This document shows, in pieces, positions 63,932 to 64,000 of a stretch of 64,000 bases of DNA (positions are counted from its first letter, which is position 1; each line of letters starts with the position of its first letter). The stretch spans positions 190,092 to 254,091 of the forward strand of contig CAADRB010000014.1 in the NCBI GenBank assembly GCA_900708905.1, given 5' to 3'. Both the position numbers and the translations under genes were made by a program. The notes below the pieces were generated by a model. It was not told the DNA's origin. It worked only from the letters and a program-made list of their open reading frames with translations, and did not search any database. The stretch comes from Hymenolepis diminuta (Eukaryota; Platyhelminthes; Cestoda; Cyclophyllidea; Hymenolepididae).

Positions 63932-64000
63932 ATGGGCTGAAAAGTTCCGGGCCTAACAAAGAAAACACAGTTTTTTGGTTCAAAATTAGCTTTATTCATC
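63932..64000 (-). mobile_element. End of a mariner-like element, cut by the window edge
   Basis: The sequence from about 63932 begins with GGGCTGAAAAGTTCC, then AAATTAGCTTTATTCATC. This resembles the terminal repeat and 3' non-coding end of mariner elements, read so that the transposase would lie to the right on the minus strand. Nearby TA dinucleotides (63925-63928) fit the TA target site. The identification rests on recalled similarity to such ends, and the coding part is outside the window. Confidence 0.45.

Noticed and set aside
1..64000. CRISPR arrays, operons or bacterial defence systems
   Set aside because: The DNA is from a eukaryote: spliced genes, a MADS-box factor, mariner and gypsy elements. 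No regularly spaced short repeats were seen.

Overview
The window reads as nuclear DNA of an animal, most likely a parasitic flatworm (cestode or trematode). It is AT-rich by eye, gene-poor and intron-rich. Genes start with introns of only 31-44 bases and introns grow larger 3'-ward, a pattern described for Schistosoma and other flatworms. The species cannot be named from the sequence alone. None of the real genes is a single open reading frame, so I rebuilt four models by hand from splice sites and phase continuity.

Genes, left to right. (1) 14132-15541, minus: a compact, divergent MEF2-type MADS-box factor of 218 residues in four exons. (2) 21516-22321, minus: an unassigned 244-residue protein in three exons. 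(3) 22909-24457, plus: a complete phosphoglycerate kinase of 415 residues in six exons, with an AATAAA signal. Genes 2 and 3 are head to head, 587 bases apart, and probably share a promoter region. (4) 28856-44917, minus: a 15-exon gene spread over 16 kb that encodes a 956-residue coiled-coil and Ser/Gln-rich protein. It has a possible second start exon at 42986-43069.

Mobile and repeated DNA. A frameshifted mariner transposase lies in the last intron of gene 4. A Ty3/gypsy integrase remnant lies at about 26.13-26.64 kb. A mariner-like end is cut by the right edge of the window. Dispersed repeat pairs link 4.1 kb with 19.1 kb (inverted), 6.1 kb with 18.0 kb (direct) and 16.8 kb with 17.8 kb (direct). 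Three tRNA-like pol III remnants occur at 9.7, 38.0 and 43.3 kb; the last sits inside a nested stem-loop.

The left 13 kb and the right 19 kb (45-64 kb) hold no gene I can support. The right part is very AT-rich except for one short GC-rich island at about 59.44-59.73 kb. That island carries CCAAT boxes and an octamer-like site and looks like a promoter or enhancer of a gene outside the window.
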